Assembly: GCF_018446385.1 (NCBI RefSeq)
Contig: NC_056000.1
Coordinates: 29,838,011-29,902,010, forward strand
Reading direction: 5' to 3'
From: Zingiber officinale
Lineage: Eukaryota; Streptophyta; Magnoliopsida; Zingiberales; Zingiberaceae
Length of the DNA stretch: 64,000 nucleotides
The position numbers and the translations under genes were made by a program. Within the stretch, counting starts at the first letter, position 1. Each line of letters starts with the position of its first letter. A model generated the notes under the pieces. The model was not told the origin of the DNA. It worked only from the letters and a program-made list of their open reading frames with translations, and ran no database searches. Below are positions 38,630 to 49,578 of this stretch, piece by piece.

Positions 38630-40605
38630 CACACACTAATAATGCGTTACTATCTCAACCGAACTCAGGCTCAGGCATTGATAGTTGACCACAACCTCAA
38701 CTCACTTGGACTTGGGTTGGATTGCACGTGTGATTCTTGTGCACGAACAACGCTCTATGGTAGTCAGTTAGCGTGGTTGAATCGAGTGACTATGTGATTC
38801 AACTGTTAAGGTAATAATCGATTGTTAGGGTTTAGTAATTGACGGTTGGTATTGTAGCAGTGAACAGAAGATTCAGAAATTGATTGAAAATCCTATTGGT
38901 TGCTTACCAGCCGACTGATAGTGGTCAAACTAAGTTAGAAAGAGTCATTCCCCAGGTGCAAAAAGATCAGATTCGACAAGCAATTGATTGATGGAAGCTA
39001 ATAGTCAATTGATAGGTAAAAATAAGCTCAACAACAACCCTATAAAAGAAGATTTCGATTTTCGAAGAGATTTTAAGCCATCAATTCTTGAAGGTTTATG
39101 GATGAAGTGTTATTACATTTCAGGACCAAAAATAGAAATCCTAAAGCCACCAACAACGATTAAAAGCAAGATTTGTGTAAAGTAATTTACTTTCATTGTA
39201 TTTTCTTTTATATCTTGTATTGCTTGTAAGTGGTTTGGTTTAAGAAACTGGCTATAAGAGATTTCTCAGTCTCTAGAAGATATCTGAGAAAGAGAATATT
39301 TAGTGGTGGTAGTATAGATAGGACCAGGCCTTGGAGTGAAAATCGATGTTTCAAACCAAGTAAAATTTTGATTTGTTTTGCTTGTGTTTACATTGTTTTA
39401 TATACGCCTTTATTTTATGCTACACATTAACTTTTTGTAGACGAGCATAACTATTGAACGAACATGAAAGAATCAAAAGGAGTTGTTCATCTCACACAGA
39501 TCCTAACACAATATCTTTATGTCTTGCACAGTAGTGTCATCACATCTTATGCATGTTCTTTAATTTGTTCCTCAATAATGCTTTTGTTTGCAGTTTGCTT
39601 TAACATCTTCAAACTCAAATCGTATAAGGGTTTATATCTCTTCAATTACGAACCCATCAAAGCTTGATGACCATCTATAAATTTGAATCTCCTAATTATT
39701 TCTCACTCAATCCATGATGCTATCATACAAGTTTGATTACTTCCATCTCAAATTGCTCCATTTCTTAATGTATTTCATAAGTACATGCTTAAGTCATATT
39801 GTTAAACCATTAAAATACTTTGGTTAAATCTAACCATAAATGAACATTATTTCAATAGTTTCTGTCTTTTATAGTCGATAATTAATTTAAGTTAATAATA
39901 ATAATAATAATAATAATAAGGGCACTTAGAAAATCAAAGCTTCTCTAGATCTAAGCATCCCATAGAACCTCGCACCCTTTAGTCAAGCTACATTTTATGT
40001 AGGGAAAGCCAAAACCTAAAACCCCACTCAAACTAAACTCCACTTTCGATCAAAGCATCTTTGGGTATCCACACCCTCGAGCCTAAGCTACATTGGAGGC
40101 TACACCAGATCGATCGTTTCAGATTTGACGTTATCTGGTTTGTCATTTTTCATTTTTATTTTTGACATTTGACGCTACAATATTATTTTTGATTGGGGAT
40201 AGGGCAGTAGACAAACCAAATGATAAACCTTGACTTATAAAATGTCTTAGTCAATCAGCTAAGATATTCATCAAATATCAAAATTTAACTGAGCTCGATC
40301 AGAGATTGATTACATGAACATCCCCTTCCTTCATGCATGCTGCTAACAAATTCAAGCATTTGTATTATTTTCTCTTGCAAATAAATACCATAAAAAGTTT
40401 ATTTTTATGCTGTTTGTTGTTTTGGATTGTCTTTTGAATGTTTGGAATGCAGTAACACTTTTCTTTCAAAATCTTCAAATATCGATGTCAAAATCCTTCT
40501 TTTATACCTAATAGTTGATTGATAGTTTTCAACAGTCGATTGCTCTGTTGAATTCAAACATTTGTACTTATAGAATGACTCTTTCAAACTTATAATTTTT
40601 ACAAC
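38630..40605. other. Unclassified LTR-like repeat DNA, no gene
   Basis: 38630-39460 has LTR-like traits (gtcaattgatagg palindromic motifs, a 'gagatttctcagtctct' leader-like stretch) but I found no termini. (TAA)n at 39890-39919. The rest is AT-rich without recognised coding sequence. Confidence 0.45.
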
Positions 40606-40610
40606 AATAG

Positions 40611-41729
40611 TATTGTTTCTGGGTAGCTTCTGGAGTATGTAAATTGATCGTCGAGGCTAGTGTTCGACACTATCTCCGTAAACGATATTGCTCCGCTACG
40701 GTGCTTAACGGATTGTTACAATTCGTTCCCAAGATACAACGACGACGAACGTCTCGAAATCGTAGCACTCCGACTTCCGAGACCAGCGAACCTTTAGTAG
40801 ACTTCTTGGACTCTTGAATGCACAAGATGTGATGAATGCTTGAGGAAGATAAGAGAAGAGAAGATTGAGTGAGTATTCCATCATCTGGAGGGTTCTATTT
40901 ATACTGAACGAAGAGGTTGAGTGTCCTTTGGGTGAGTGGATGTGTTCCTTGGGCTGGATCGATCTAGATCATCTATTCTGAAGGGTTGTAACCCTTCACC
41001 AAGCCCACTTCAATCTCATCCATCAGATCTGAGGAGTTGTGACCCTCAGATCCCGCCTATTGTCATCAGCCATCGGATCTGGATCCATTGATTCGATGCT
41101 TCAGATCAAGCCTCATCCCAGGCCGTCAGATCGTTACTCTTTGCGATCCAACGCTCTAGATCGCATCACAAGTGATCCATCATATCTATTTGATCAACGT
41201 TGATCAACGGTAGCCATCCATTCCCTAAGTCAACTGTCCAGTCATCTCCCTTTGCCCATGAGGATGCCGCATAGGCGCTGCCACGTCACGATGCGTACGT
41301 GCGAAGTGCAAAGTGCGCCTACAAAGCGCCCATTGCGCACGTGCGCACGTGCGCACGTGCACACGTGGCGGATGGCGGGCTCACAGGTGCGAGCACCTGC
41401 TCGCCCTGGGATAAGGGGTCACCTGTCCTTTTATTTTTTGTGTTAACTCCATTAACACATCTTCATTAATAAGTAGAGAATACACATCGAAAATTTCCGA
41501 TGTGGGACTATTCTCCTATGCACTTTATTAATGAATAACAAATGTTATTTTGGGTTGACTTTAAACATTAATTTCTCATTCACCCTTAATCGGTTTTGAG
41601 CAAATTAATAGTCTAAATCTATCTACGCGAATCATAGATTTCAATTTTGAAGTCAATTACGACTTTCAACAATTGATGGCTTCCTTCCTCTAAATCATTT
41701 TGGTCCATTTAAGGCCCCAATATCCAACA
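40611..41729 (-). repeat. 3' LTR of the copia element
   Basis: Differs from the 5' LTR mainly in extra GCACGTGC units (41330-41375), a longer agaagataagagaag run near 40845 and scattered transitions. Ends TGTTG...CAACA-type, with the outermost end mutated to TATTG. Confidence 0.92.
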
Positions 41730-41740
41730 ATCCCCCACAT
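41730..41740 (-). promoter_or_regulatory. Polypurine tract of the copia element
   Basis: The minus strand reads ATGTGGGGGAT directly before the TGTTGGATATTGG start of the 3' LTR; its GTGGGGGA core is the likely plus-strand primer site. Confidence 0.85.
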
Positions 41741-42286
41741 GAATGGAAATTAATGCAATGCGTGTATGCATGCTGACATTTTTCAAGAGTCCAATCGATA
41801 AGTCACTGCATCGGGAGAGGTAGCTTGTGGCTTTGAACCTTCCGTAGTGAAATGCTATCGAGTATACTAGGTTGCGCAGTGAACGTGATGTCTTGAACTG
41901 CTCAGCTGTTGGTGTATACTTAGACAATAACACCCACACAGAGATCTATCTCACCTACTTTAGGTTCTCATGGTTGGTTCCGTTTCGGCCATGGATACCA
42001 TCTTGGATTCATGAGTGTTTCATTGAAGCGGTCTGTCTTCACACTCACATAGGTGACACTTCTATCAAGAGTATCCTACCATACTCCACCTTATCAGGTA
42101 TAGAAGTCACTAAAAGCATAAGCTTAACCTCACTACATGAGGTAGGACAGCACAAATTCATCCTAGGATTGGGATAGAGATAAACTATCTAATGTGCTGG
42201 ACCACAACTTCTGAACTTCGTTGTCCCATTGAACCAAGATCTTGGGATCTCCAGTCAACAAGGTTGGGTTACCGCTACAGTCGTTT

Positions 42287-44180
42287 TTAGTTGTAGATTT
42301 TTAATCCCATTCCTCTTGATGAGCAGTATACTTGATCTCGACTCAACCCCTTCGTTAGAGGATCTGCCAAATTATCTTTGGACTTAACATAGTCGATTGC
42401 AATCACTCCATTCGAGATCAACTGCCTAATGGTATTATGTCTACATATTACTCTGTGCCCTTCCAATCGCCGATTGACTATCACAGTGGATTAGTACGGC
42501 AGGCACAGGTTTCACCCAGCTAGGAATATCTTCCAAGAAATTCCGCAGCCATTCAGCTTCCTCAGCTGCTTTGTCTAGTGCTATAAACTCGGATTCCATA
42601 GTTGACCGAGCAATGCAAGTCTGCTTAGTGGATTTCCAAGATACTGCTCCCCCACCGATCATGAATACATATCCACTAGTGAATTTGGAGTCTTTTGTAT
42701 CTGATATCCAATTAGCATCACAATATCCTTCCAATACAGCAGGATATTTTCCATAATGTAATCCATAGTTCATAGTATATTTCAAATATCTGAGAACTCG
42801 CATCAATGCTTTCCAATGAGTGTCGTTTGGATTACTTGTAAAACGACTCAGTTTGTTGACCGTACAGGCAATATCCGGACGTGTGCAGTTTGTGAGATAC
42901 ATCAAACTGCCTATTATCCGAGAATATTCCAACTGCGATATGGTCTCACCATGGTTTTTTGCTAAGTGTTGACTTAGATCCATAGGTGTTTTTACTGTAG
43001 AGAGATCGTACGCATTGAATTTTTTCAATACAGATTCTACATAATGGGATTGTGTTAAAACTATCCCTTCTGATGTCCTGAGAATTTTAATTCCCAATAT
43101 AACATCTGCTTGACCCATATCTTTCATATCAAAATTTCTGGTCAACATTTTCTTTGTAGTCATGATTACATCATGATTACTGCCCATTATTAGCATGTCG
43201 TCTACGTATAGACAGACAATTACATAGCATTCAGGTGTGTTTTTGACATAAATGCATTTTTCACATTCATTTATTCTGAATTCGTTTGACAACATTACTT
43301 TGTCAAATTTTTCGTGCCATTGTTTAGGCGCTTGCTTAAGTCCGTACAACGACTTAACAAGTCGACACACCTTTTTCTCATTCCCAGGAGCCATGAACCC
43401 TTCGGGTTGCTCCATATAAATTTCTTCTTCCAACTCACCATTTAAGAATGCAGTCTTAACATCCATTTGATGTATTTCAAGGTCATATAGTGCTGCAATG
43501 GCTATTAGCACTCGTATGGACGTAATCCTTGTCACCGGTGAGTATGTATCGAAGTAATTAAGGCCTTCCTCTTGCTTGTACCCCTTGGCTACAAGTCTGG
43601 CCTTATACTTGTCAATTGATCCATCAGCTTTATACTTACGTTTTAGTATCCACTTACAACCTAATGGTTTATTACCAGAAGGAAGGTCTACTAATTTCCA
43701 AGTATGATTATTCATGATAGACTCAATTTCACTATTGACAGCTTCTTTCCACATTGGAGCATCGGGTCTAGAGAGAGCTTCACTTAATGTTCTTGGTTCC
43801 ATTTCTGACATGAAAGTCATGAAATCTGGCCTGAATGATTTCTCAACTCTAGCCCGTTTGCTACGATGTGGCTCTTCACTTTGATCGTCAATAGTCCTTT
43901 TATAACAGCTAAGTTCGGTAACGTCATTTTTGTTTGAACTTCCGTTGTTATCACTTTCAACGTTTCCCTTTTTATTTGGGAATACATTTTCAAAGAATAT
44001 CGCATTTCGAGATTCTATGGTTGTTCCCACATGTATATCAGGAATATCTGATTTGTGAACTAGGAAACGATATGCACTACTATTATGGGCATATCCGACA
44101 AATATCGCATCGAACGTTTTAGGTCCGATCTTTACTTGCTTTGGTTTAGGTACTTCGACCTTTGCCAAGCACCCCCACAC
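42287..44180 (-). pseudogene. Copia polyprotein: integrase C-terminus, reverse transcriptase, RNase H
   Basis: The frame 44180-42441 holds the integrase C-terminal part (WGCLAKVEVPKPKQVKIG), then RT motifs WKLVDLPSGNKPLGCKWILK, MDVKTAFLNGELEEEIYM, SLYGLKQAPKQWH and the active site CLYVDDMLIMGS, then RNase H (GYCDANWISD, ARSTMESEFIAL). A deletion of a few dozen bases near 42441-42485 removes part of RNase H and shifts frame; the last part (RHNTIRQLI, DYVKSKDNLADPLTKGLSRD) continues at 42484-42287. An upstream in-frame TAG lies at 44214-44216. Confidence 0.92.
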
Positions 44181-44288
44181 TTTCAGGTATTTGTACGATG
44201 GCTCGCGGCCTTTCTATAGTTCATATGGAGTTTTATCATTTTTCTTATGAAGGATTCTGTTGAGAATGTGATTTGCCGATAATATTGC

Positions 44289-45488
44289 TTACCCCCACAA
44301 GTTTTGAGGTAAGCCTGAATTTATCAACAAGGCATTCATCATTTCTTTTAGTGTCCGATTTTTACGTTCGGCAACACCGTTTGATTGAGGTGAGTAAGGT
44401 GTCGTTGTTTGATGGATAATGCCAGATTCTGTACAAAATTCATCAAACGGTGCACCATATTCTCCACCTCTATCGCTTCGAATTATTTTAATTCGTTTGT
44501 CAAGTTGGTTTTCAACTTCTGTTTTATAGGTTCTGAACGCCTCTAGGGTTTCGTCTTTACTTCTTAAAAGAAAAACATAACAGAACTTTGTGCAGTCATC
44601 GATAAAAGTAATAAAATATTTTTTACCTCCTCTAGTTTGCACAAATTTCAAGTCACATAGATCACTATGTATTAACTCTAGAGGAGTTGTCGTCCTTTCC
44701 ACCGAATGAAAAGGTAGTTTCGTCATTTTCGCTTCCACGCACACTTCACATTTGAGTGTTCCGTCAACATTGACGTTTTGTAATAAATTTAATTTGACGA
44801 GACGTTTGAGAGTATTATTATTCACATGTCCGAGTCGATCATGCCATAAATTAAAACACTCAACAACATAGCTGGAAGCATTTATTTTATTGCCATCAAA
44901 ATTTCGGAGTACAGGCATTACAACCATTTTGAATAGACCATTTTCTAGGTACCCCTTTCCTACGAAGACACCATTCTTCGTAAGTACAAAGTTGTCTGAC
45001 TGGAACACTAGCCTAAATCCGGCTTTTACCAATGCCGCTCCAGAAACTAGGTTCTTACTGATGTCGGGAACATGGAGTACATCAATGAGTGTTAGCTCCT
45101 TTCCGGACGTCATCTTCAGAACAACTTTCCCGAGTCCAACAATTGGCGACGTCGTGGAATTACCCATATAGAGCTTCCTGCCATTTATCGGAGTATACTT
45201 GGAGAACATCGCTTTATCGGAACAGATATGACGAGTTGCTCCAGTATCAATGAACCACTGCTTCGGGTTGGTATCCACCAAGTTGGCTTCAAATACAATC
45301 GCAGTGAGATCCAAGTCCTCAAGAGAGGTTGCGACATGATTCGCAACATCCTTTGGCCCCTTGGTTGGCTTCTTTGGGCGTCTGCAGTCTTTGGATAGGT
45401 GTCCTGCCTTTCCACAGTTGTAGCAGGAGCCTTTGAACTTCTTTGCTTGAGCCTTCTTTTTGGCGTTCGGCTCGACCAGGTTAAACAT
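44289..45488 (-). pseudogene. Copia polyprotein: zinc knuckle, protease, integrase core
   Basis: 399 codons. Zinc knuckle [14 protein letters not shown] (about residues 22-35), aspartic protease [14 protein letters not shown] (Asp-Thr-Gly at about 81-83), integrase zinc site WHDRLGH...CEVC, and the catalytic core: [16 protein letters not shown], then [11 protein letters not shown] with Glu and [19 protein letters not shown]. The frame ends at TAA (44289-44291) directly after LWG, where family members read on. Confidence 0.93.
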
Positions 45489-45548
45489 TTCGTCTATAGT
45501 CCGCTTGGTTCCTCTGAAGTCGGATAACTTTCGATTATCCTCTTCTAT

Positions 45549-46154
45549 TCATAGCCTCAGGATCAGGTCTTGCAGCCCTATTTCCTTTTGCTTGTGCTTT
45601 AGGTAATTCTTGAAATCCTTCCATGACGGAGGGAGCTTCTCAATTACCGCAGCAACTGCGAATGTCTCGTTCAGCTTCATGCCTTCGGCGTCCAGATCAT
45701 GCAGTATTAATTGCATATCTTGGACTCGAGATGAGACGCTTTTTGAGTCCACCATCTTGAAATCCAGAAATCGACCGACGATGAATTTCTTCAATCCAGC
45801 ATTTTCGGTCTTGTATTTCTTCTCAAGGGATTCCCACAAAGATTTTGCCGTCTCCAGAGAACAATATACGTTATATAACGTGTTGTCCAAGGCGTTGAGT
45901 ATATAATTGCGGCACAGAAAATCTCCATGAGACCACGCATCGCTAGCAGCCTTACTTCCTTCCGTAGCGGCTGGCGTGTCTTCGTGCAAAAATCGTACAA
46001 GGTTTAGCGTTGTTAGATAAAACAACATCTTCTGTTGCCATCTTTTGAAGTCGGTTCCGGTGAATTTCTCCGGCTTTTCTCCGTGCGGAATGGTTGTCGG
46101 AATGGCGGTCGGAACGACGGTCGGAACGGCCGTCGGAATGTCGTTGGTAGCCAT
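45549..46154 (-). pseudogene. Copia gag N-terminal part
   Basis: 201 codons from ATG 46154: low-complexity PTAVPTVVPTAIPTTIP, then UBN2-type gag (FTGTDFKRWQQKMLFYL, LWESLEKKYKTENAG, AAVIEKLPPSWKDFKNYL). The TGA at 45549-45551 falls where the frame would continue to the zinc knuckle; it is a likely CGA-to-TGA change. Gag forms the virus-like particle. Confidence 0.93.
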
Positions 46155-46183
46155 ATCAGTTTGCAGGAAATATCGTTTACGAC
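46155..46183 (-). promoter_or_regulatory. 29-nt leader of the copia element, complementary to its own LTR
   Basis: Lies between the 5' LTR and the gag ATG. 46155-46165 is a perfect 11-nt reverse complement of 46211-46221, and 46169-46181 a perfect 13-nt reverse complement of 46250-46262, both in the LTR. No TGGTATCAGAGC-type PBS is present. Confidence 0.8.
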
Positions 46184-47282
46184 TGTTGTCTCCGGGTAGC
46201 TTCTGGAGTATGCAAACTGATCGTCGAGGCTAGTGTTCGACACTATCTCCGTAAACGATATTGCTCCGCTACGGTGCTTAACGGATTGTTGCAATTCGTT
46301 CCCAAGATACAACGACGACGAACGTCTCGGAATCATAGCACTCCGACTTCCGAGACCAGCGAACCTTTAGTAGACTTCTTGGACTCTTGAATGCACAAGA
46401 TGTGATGAATGCTTGAGGAAGAGAAGAGAAGATTGAGTGAGTATTCCATCATCTGGAGGGTTCTATTTATACTGAACGAAGAGGTTGAGTGTCCTTTGGG
46501 TGAGTGGATGTGTTCCTTGGGCTGGATCGATCTAGATCATCTATTCTGAAGGGTTGTAACCCTTCACCAAGCCCACTTCAATCTCATCCATCAGATCTGA
46601 GGAGTTGTGACCCTCAGATCCCGCCTATTGTCATCAGCCATCGGATCTGGATCCATTGATTCGATGCTTCAGATCAAGCCTCATCCCAGGCCGTTAGATC
46701 GTTACTCTTTGCGATCCAACGCTCTAGATCGCATCACAAGCGATCCATCATATCTATTTGATCAACGTTGATCAACGGTAGCCATCCATTCCCTAAGTCA
46801 ACTGTCCAGTCATCTCCCTTTGCCCACGAGGATGCCGCATAGGCGCTGCCACGTCACGATGCGTACGTGCGAAGTGCAAAGTGCGCCTACAAAGCGCCCA
46901 CGTGCGCACGTGCGCACGTGGCGGGTGGCGGGCTCACAGGTGCGAGCACCTGCTCGCCCTGGGCTAAGGGGTCACCTGTCCTTTTATTTTTTGTGTTAAC
47001 TCCATTAACACATCTTCATTAATAAGTAGAGAATACACATCGAAAATTTCCGATGTGTGACTATTCTCCTATGCACTTTATTAATGAATAACAAATGTTA
47101 TTTTGGGTTGACTTTAAACATTAATTTCTCATTCACCCTTAATCGGTTTTGAACAAATTAATAGTCTAAATCTATCTACGCGAATCGTAGATTTCAATTT
47201 TGAAGTCAATTACGACTTTCAACAATTGATGACTTCCTTCTTCTAAATCGTTTTGGTCCATTTAAGGCCCCAATATCCAACA
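46184..47282 (-). repeat. 5' LTR of the copia element
   Basis: 1099 bp. TATA box on the minus strand at 46464-46471 (tataaata). CACGTGCGCACGTGCGCACGTG run at 46900-46921. Inner end TGTTGTCTCCGGGTAGC. Confidence 0.93.
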
Positions 47283-47287
47283 AATAG

Positions 47288-48141
47288 TAGAGTAGATAGT
47301 TATTGTTATCAATTGATTAATCAGAGTTTAGAATATTTTTTTTTTGCGATAATAGTTAACTAATAATCTTTATCATAAATTGACCTGTCATCAATCGGAA
47401 TTGAATAGACAAGTTCCGTATAAGATTAATTAATTGTGCTTCCCTTATATGATTAATCAAATTAGTCAACAATTAATTACGTACTAATTTACCAAGATAT
47501 CCTAAGAACTGAAATTAAGATAAATAAATAATCAAGAAGAAAAGAAAAAAACTTCTGTAATAATAAATCTTTATGCTTTCATAAAATAATATAATGAACT
47601 GTATCTTGTTACCACTGGAAGAATAATTAAACACAAAATTCAATAAATTACACATTGCTGATAAATCACAGACTAAGAAAGCACTAACAATTCATTCATT
47701 CTGTTAGACTTTGGAATTCCTTAAGTATTTATACAAATAGTACCTTTTTTATTCAGTCACTATATTAAAAAAAAAAATTCAGTTATGCTTTCTAAAAAAC
47801 TATTTTTTTCAGTGATAACAAAAATGATCTAGTTATAATATTTGATAATTTTATTTAAAAAGCAATTTAAAACAGATATTTTATGCTTTGTCACCATTTA
47901 AAGATGGATTATGTATGATGCTGTAGTTTTTTAAAGCTTAGGGTTATGGTTTAGATTTTGAGATATAGGATTTAGGATTTAGGATCTAGGATTTATACTA
48001 GGTGTGGACAGGATAAAACATATCATTCCTCATCAAAGTGATACTCCCTTTGTATTCACGGTTTTGACTGAATCTGAATGAAGTTCTGTGTAACTTCTTC
48101 AGTGGCATCTATCTCAACTTTTCATCGACTTGAATGGTCAG
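47288..48141. other. AT-rich end of intron 3
   Basis: No recognisable gene or repeat family; includes a short gattt/aggatt-rich stretch near 47960-47990. It ends in the acceptor used by exon 4. Confidence 0.5.
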
Positions 48142-48351
48142 GTGGAGATTACATGTAGAGATCGAAAACTTCTCCCCTTCTTCACCTTGCAGTATGTTCG
48201 AGATACCATTTGGAGTTCAAGCAACGCAATGGTCATGATTCCCGACTCGCCGCGGTCGAGTGTTGATCATGTGATGACACTGCAGTACAGGAGAAGTTCA
48301 CAGCCGTATCTAGGTCAAGCTCATGTAATCAGGGATTTCTTCCTCCGCTAA
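48142..48351 (+). CDS. LAX PANICLE2-like protein, exon 4
   Basis: 210 bases including stop TAA (48349-48351). It continues GLEHESE of exon 3 with VEITCRDRKLLPFFTLQYVR and DTIW, then MIPDSPRSSVDHVMTLQYRR, the second half of the LAX2/RAWUL-type domain. Phase and motif order fit a direct join to exon 3 across about 30.9 kb. Read alone it would look like an orphan 69-residue protein. Confidence 0.72.
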   Translation: MEITCRDRKLLPFFTLQYVRDTIWSSSNAMVMIPDSPRSSVDHVMTLQYRRSSQPYLGQAHVIRDFFLR

Positions 48352-49578
48352 CTCGTTCAGGAAATATGACAGAGCAAAAAAGTTGAAGTCCCAAGCTAAC
48401 TTTTACTGCACTTATTTTAATTTTTTTCCTCTTCCTTTTTGCTCATCTAATTTGCTAACTACAGATTCTGGTTTCTTCATTAATTTGCTTGTGAATTCCT
48501 GTATGACTTCTGAGATATTAATGAACAAAGTTTATAGCTACTGATATTGAGAATGATCATAGAACTATACAAATTTACTCTAGAGTTTTTGTGATTATTC
48601 AACAGTTTTTTCTTTTTCAAATTTTTATTGTATTTAATCTGCTTGATTGCTTGGTACTTGATATTAGGAGTGCAGACAAGTCATGTTTAGTCGTGTTCAA
48701 GTTTGTTTATTAAAAATCTAATTGAGCTCGAGCTGAACTTAAGTTTAATGATGAATATTGTGTAGGATGGAGAAATGCCATGGGTGATTATCGCTCGTTT
48801 AATTTTTTTATTTTTTTCAAAGTTAATCAGAATGCAACTGAATAAGTACAATACGAAGAGATACATTGTTTACTTGATTCAGTCTACAAGACCGCTATTT
48901 TGAGGCCTATTATCCGTTGGATCATTTTTTGAATAAGAAACTTCTAGTCTCTCATTTAACCTCTTACCATTGGAGAGAGTATAACAATATTTTACTATAC
49001 ATCTAAATAAAATGCAATACAAATGAAAGATTACTGATAATTTTTAAATATAGAGCTTCGACATTGGTTGTCAGAGAGAAACGGCGTGTAGAAGGACATA
49101 ATTTGTTTGATCGAAGAGATGAATGAAAGAATTGAAAGAATGTGTGTTTGTGAGCCCTTGTTGTCGAGCTTCTTTTGACTGATCCAGATTTGATCATGCA
49201 AAATTAGTGTTTGATTTTTATGTTTTTTTAGTCGATTGATCATCTAAAATGGCCGACCGATCCTTAGATTTCCTTACACATTTGATCCGATCCACTTTTT
49301 CGGTCACCTGATCCTCTAAGACGGTTGATCAATCCCCATCTTTCCTTTCAGGGTCAAATCGCATCTTGCTCGATCTGCATTTCAAGTCGCTCGATCGATA
49401 TTCGGTATAGTTGACTGATCCTGATATTTACTTCTAGAGTCAGATTGTATCCATTCTATCTTATCTCAAGTGTTTGGTCGATTGAACCATTTTGTTCGGT
49501 GGCTTGAACTATTCAGCCGACCAAAAGTATCTTTCAATCGATCGAAAATTACTGTTTTGACATCGGACAGGATAGCGA
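48352..49578. other. 3' UTR and repeat-derived intergenic DNA
   Basis: No gene. 49215-49560 carries gtcgattgatcatc and gaccgatcc motifs like the palindrome clusters of LTRs elsewhere, suggesting an LTR fragment without visible ends. Confidence 0.4.

Larger units (their letters stand above)
40611..47282 (-). mobile_element. Nearly complete Ty1/copia retrotransposon
   Basis: 6672 bp, exact 5-bp target duplication AATAG (40606-40610 and 47283-47287). 5' LTR 46184-47282 (1099 bp), 3' LTR 40611-41729 (1119 bp); by eye the LTRs are almost identical, so the insertion is recent. Gag, protease, integrase, reverse transcriptase and RNase H come in copia order, but three in-frame stops and a small deletion break the polyprotein. 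The leader between 5' LTR and gag ATG is only 29 nt and has no tRNA-Met-type PBS. Confidence 0.95.
17195..48141 (+). other. 30.9-kb transposon-filled intron 3 of the LAX2-like gene
   Basis: The donor at 17195 (GAG|gtatat) and acceptor ending at 48141 (ggtcag|GTGGAG) join codons in phase 0 and restore one continuous conserved domain. The intron holds SINE-like copies, a PIF/Harbinger element, a nested SIRE-like element, solo LTRs and a copia element. 17195-19660 and 20360-20980 are AT-rich with nothing I recognise. No other host gene was seen inside. Confidence 0.7.

Noticed and set aside
42287-46154. Endogenous pararetrovirus instead of retrotransposon
   Set aside because: Protease-integrase-RT-RNase H order with integrase, flanking LTRs and a 5-bp target duplication is Ty1/copia; no movement or coat protein domain was seen.
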